A stretch of 8,607 nt of DNA from JBBSIG01 sp038232215. GTDB lineage: Bacteria; Actinomycetota; Thermoleophilia; Gaiellales; Gaiellaceae. The stretch lies in contig JBBSIG010000102.1 in assembly GCA_038232215.1 (NCBI GenBank), positions 1 to 8,607 on the forward strand, given 5' to 3'. Shown here one piece after another: positions 7,079 to 8,607 of the stretch. Below the pieces are notes generated by a model. That model worked only from the letters and a program-made list of their open reading frames with translations, made no database searches and was not told the DNA's origin. The number at the start of each line of letters is the position of its first letter. Position 1 is the first letter of the stretch. A program made the position numbers and the translations under genes.

Positions 7079-7790
7079 CGAGGATCGCGACCGCGCGCAC
7101 CGGCGCCGCCGTCGTGCCGATCCACTTGACCGGGAAGACCGCGAGCTTGAAGCCGTGCGCGGGCAGCTGGTCGAGATTGGTGAGGTTCTCGAGATGCCAG
7201 TAGTCCTCGTCGTTCATCACGAGGTGCGCCTCCCAGAAGTGCTTACCCTCGAACATCGCCCACACCGGTGGATCGAACGTGATCGCGTCGCAGCCCATCA
7301 TGCGCACGCCCTTCGAGATGAGGTAGCGGGTCGCCTCTGCGGTCATGCCGGGGAAGTCGGTCTTGTAACGCTCCTCGGTGTTGTAGGCGCCCGCTCCCGT
7401 GTGGATGAGGACGATATCGCGGTGCTTGAGCCGGTAGTCGATTGCGGCGAGCGCAGTGTCGACCTCGTCCGGAAAGATGCGCGTGCCCTTCTCCTTGTGC
7501 CGGAAGTCGAGCACGACGCCGTCCGAGAAGCAGTACTCGAGCGGGATCCCCTCGACCCCCGGAGCCTCGGGCCCGCGGATGTGCTTGACCGCGTCCATGT
7601 GCGTCCCTACGTGGTCGTTCTGCACGACGACGTAGCTCGCGGTCAGCGACGGCGCGCCGTGCTCGGCGGCGCCGATCCGCTCCGCGAAGTCGGTCCAGCT
7701 CTCGTAGAGCATGAGCATCGGCGGGGGCACGCGCGGGAACGTCAGCATGTCCGGGTGGACGGGCATCGAGAGATCGACCAGCCGGGTCAC
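7071..7790 (-). CDS. Cyclase-family (kynurenine formamidase-like) metal-dependent hydrolase
   Basis: Protein of 239 aa from the GTG at 7790, the usual family size is about 210-270 aa. It begins VTRLVDLSMPVHPDM, typical of the family, and has the metal site HVGTHMDAVKH (60-70; H60, H64, D66 and H70 are ligands or base in relatives), the middle strand VLIHTGAG (127-134) and the C-terminal LENLTNLDQLP (200-210). Members hydrolyse amide or lactam bonds (kynurenine formamidase, isatin hydrolase) using zinc or manganese. Here it could open a ring made by the molybdenum hydroxylase, but the substrate is not readable. The frame stays open to 7979, but I choose the GTG because it forms a GTGA overlap with the regulator gene, follows a GAGGGG ribosome site by 7 nt and gives the family N-terminus; the extra 63 residues are Arg/His-rich shadow sequence. 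Its end overlaps the ATP-grasp gene by 8 nt. Confidence 0.92.
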   Translation of the reverse strand: MTRLVDLSMPVHPDMLTFPRVPPPMLMLYESWTDFAERIGAAEHGAPSLTASYVVVQNDHVGTHMDAVKHIRGPEAPGVEGIPLEYCFSDGVVLDFRHKEKGTRIFPDEVDTALAAIDYRLKHRDIVLIHTGAGAYNTEERYKTDFPGMTAEATRYLISKGVRMMGCDAITFDPPVWAMFEGKHFWEAHLVMNDEDYWHLENLTNLDQLPAHGFKLAVFPVKWIGTTAAPVRAVAILDG

Positions 7791-8428
7791 GTCCCGGCCC
7801 CTCGCAACAGCTCCGCGAACTCCTCGAGGTGCCGGCGCAGCGCTGTGCCGGCACGGTCGGGATCGCCGGCGCGCAGCGCGTCGAGGACCGGGCGGTGGCG
7901 CTCGGCGATCTCGTGGCCGTCCATGCCGGTGCGAAGCGCGGTCACGATCGTCCTGCCCTCGATGCGCATGAACCCCCACACGTCGAGCAGGATGCCGTTC
8001 CCGGCAGCCTCGACGATCAGTCGGTGGAAGGCGACGTCGTGGAGGACCTGCTCGTGCAGATCGCCTGCATCCGCCGCCCGGTGCATGGCGGCGAGCTCGT
8101 CCTCCAGGGCGTCGACGTCGCCCCCGAGCCGAATCGCCGCTTCGCGCGCCGCCAGCTCCTCGAGGGCGGCACGAACCGGGTAGATCTCGAGCAGCTCCTC
8201 CTGCGAGACCTTGCGGACGCGCGCTCCCTTGAACGGCGACGACTCGACGAAGCGGAGCAGCTCGAGGTCGCGCAGCGCCTCGCGGACGGGTGCCTGGCTG
8301 GTGCCCACCTCCGTGGCGATTCTCGTCTCCACGAGCCGGTCGCCCGGCTGGTACCGGCCGGCGAGGATCCGCTCCAGGAGCAACTCTTTCACCTGCTCGC
8401 GGAGGACGACGCGCGCGACCGCGCTCAC
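7787..8428 (-). CDS. GntR-family transcriptional regulator, FadR subfamily (FCD domain)
   Basis: Repressor-type regulator of 213 aa. The N-terminal winged helix-turn-helix (about 8-75) includes ILAGRYQPGDRLVETRIA (21-38) and GTSQAPVREALRDLE (42-56), both standard GntR DNA-binding features. The C-terminal all-helical FCD domain (about 78-205) keeps the metal and ligand residues D131 and H135 (DVAFH), H178 (AERHRPV) and H200 (RRHLEE). FCD proteins usually bind small carboxylates through this metal, so the inducer is probably a pathway acid. The GTG start at 8428 overlaps the stop of the swivel-domain gene as GTGA and GAGG lies 7 nt upstream. It is unusual in sitting inside the operon it presumably controls, so it would be made together with the enzymes. 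The operator is not visible because the operon start is outside the window. Confidence 0.94.
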   Translation of the reverse strand: MSAVARVVLREQVKELLLERILAGRYQPGDRLVETRIATEVGTSQAPVREALRDLELLRFVESSPFKGARVRKVSQEELLEIYPVRAALEELAAREAAIRLGGDVDALEDELAAMHRAADAGDLHEQVLHDVAFHRLIVEAAGNGILLDVWGFMRIEGRTIVTALRTGMDGHEIAERHRPVLDALRAGDPDRAGTALRRHLEEFAELLRGAGT

Positions 8429-8607
8429 CGGAGAACCTCGACCGTCCCGACCGTGCCGTTCACTCGCACCCGGTCGCCGGTGGCGATGCGCTGCGTCGCG
8501 AGCGAGGTGCCGACGACCGCGGGGATCGCGAACTCGCGTGCCACGACGGCCGGGTGGGAGGCGACGCCGCCGGCGTCGGTCACGAGCCCGCCGATCTTCG
8601 TGAAGAG
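8425..8607 (-). CDS. PEP-utilising enzyme, phosphohistidine swivel domain (C-terminal end only)
   Basis: Only the last 60 residues are in the window; the rest lies to the right. They match the end of a PEP-utiliser mobile domain: LVTDAGGVASHPAVVARE (visible residues 8-25), with the phosphorylated histidine at visible residue 18 (codon 8554-8556), then FAIPAVVGT and GDRVRVNGTVGTVEVL. The protein ends soon after this domain, so the histidine is C-terminal, as in rifampicin phosphotransferase and the large subunit of phenylphosphate synthase. It does not continue into the PEP/pyruvate-binding barrel found in true PEP synthase. Its TGA overlaps the regulator GTG by 4 nt. The ATP-grasp domain that would phosphorylate it is encoded separately at 6257-7078. 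The missing N-terminal part should contain the acceptor-binding region and would decide the substrate. Confidence 0.9.
   Translation of the reverse strand, partial: LFTKIGGLVTDAGGVASHPAVVAREFAIPAVVGTSLATQRIATGDRVRVNGTVGTVEVLR

Noticed and set aside
7791..7979. N-terminal extension of the cyclase gene
   Set aside because: The added 63 residues are Arg/His-rich, lie over the regulator's FCD coding sequence, and the GTG at 7790 gives a family N-terminus with a ribosome site and a GTGA overlap.

Overview
This is a GC-rich (roughly 70%) bacterial segment. Most genes start with GTG or TTG, coding is dense, and it carries a GAF/GGDEF/HD-GYP signalling protein plus a FadR-type regulator. Together these suggest a high-GC actinobacterial lineage; Thermoleophilia (Gaiellales or Solirubrobacterales type) is my best guess. 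That guess rests on composition and gene style only, since no rRNA or marker gene is present.

Layout. Positions 1-2131 (+ strand) hold the 3' part of one large cyclic-di-GMP protein: HD-GYP phosphodiesterase, two GAF-like regions, then a GGDEF cyclase with intact catalytic and inhibitory sites. A 278-bp gap (2132-2409) lies between it and a convergent gene set; it holds inverted repeats that may terminate transcription and is less GC-rich than the genes. From 8607 back to 2410 everything is on the minus strand as one very compact set of eight genes. In transcription order these are: the C-terminal end of a PEP-utilising (phosphohistidine swivel) protein cut by the window edge; a GntR/FadR-family regulator; a cyclase-family (kynurenine formamidase-like) metal hydrolase; a stand-alone PEP-synthase-type ATP-grasp domain; an HD-domain phosphohydrolase; and the FAD, molybdopterin and [2Fe-2S] subunits of a xanthine dehydrogenase/CO dehydrogenase-family hydroxylase.

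How they may work together. Four of the seven junctions are the same 4-nt GTGA stop/start overlap, two are 8- and 11-nt overlaps and one is a 2-nt gap, so the set is almost certainly one translationally coupled operon. The two PEP-synthase-like parts, the ATP-grasp half and the swivel-His half, are separate genes flanking the regulator and the hydrolase. This resembles the split phenylphosphate synthase or the rifampicin phosphotransferase plan, in which ATP phosphorylates a histidine that then passes phosphate to an organic acceptor. With a molybdenum hydroxylase, a ring- or amide-opening hydrolase and an HD phosphohydrolase, the operon looks like an uncharacterised catabolic route for an aromatic or N-heterocyclic compound, controlled by a GntR sensor of a small organic acid. 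The substrate cannot be read from the sequence. This operon is the strongest candidate here for an undescribed system.
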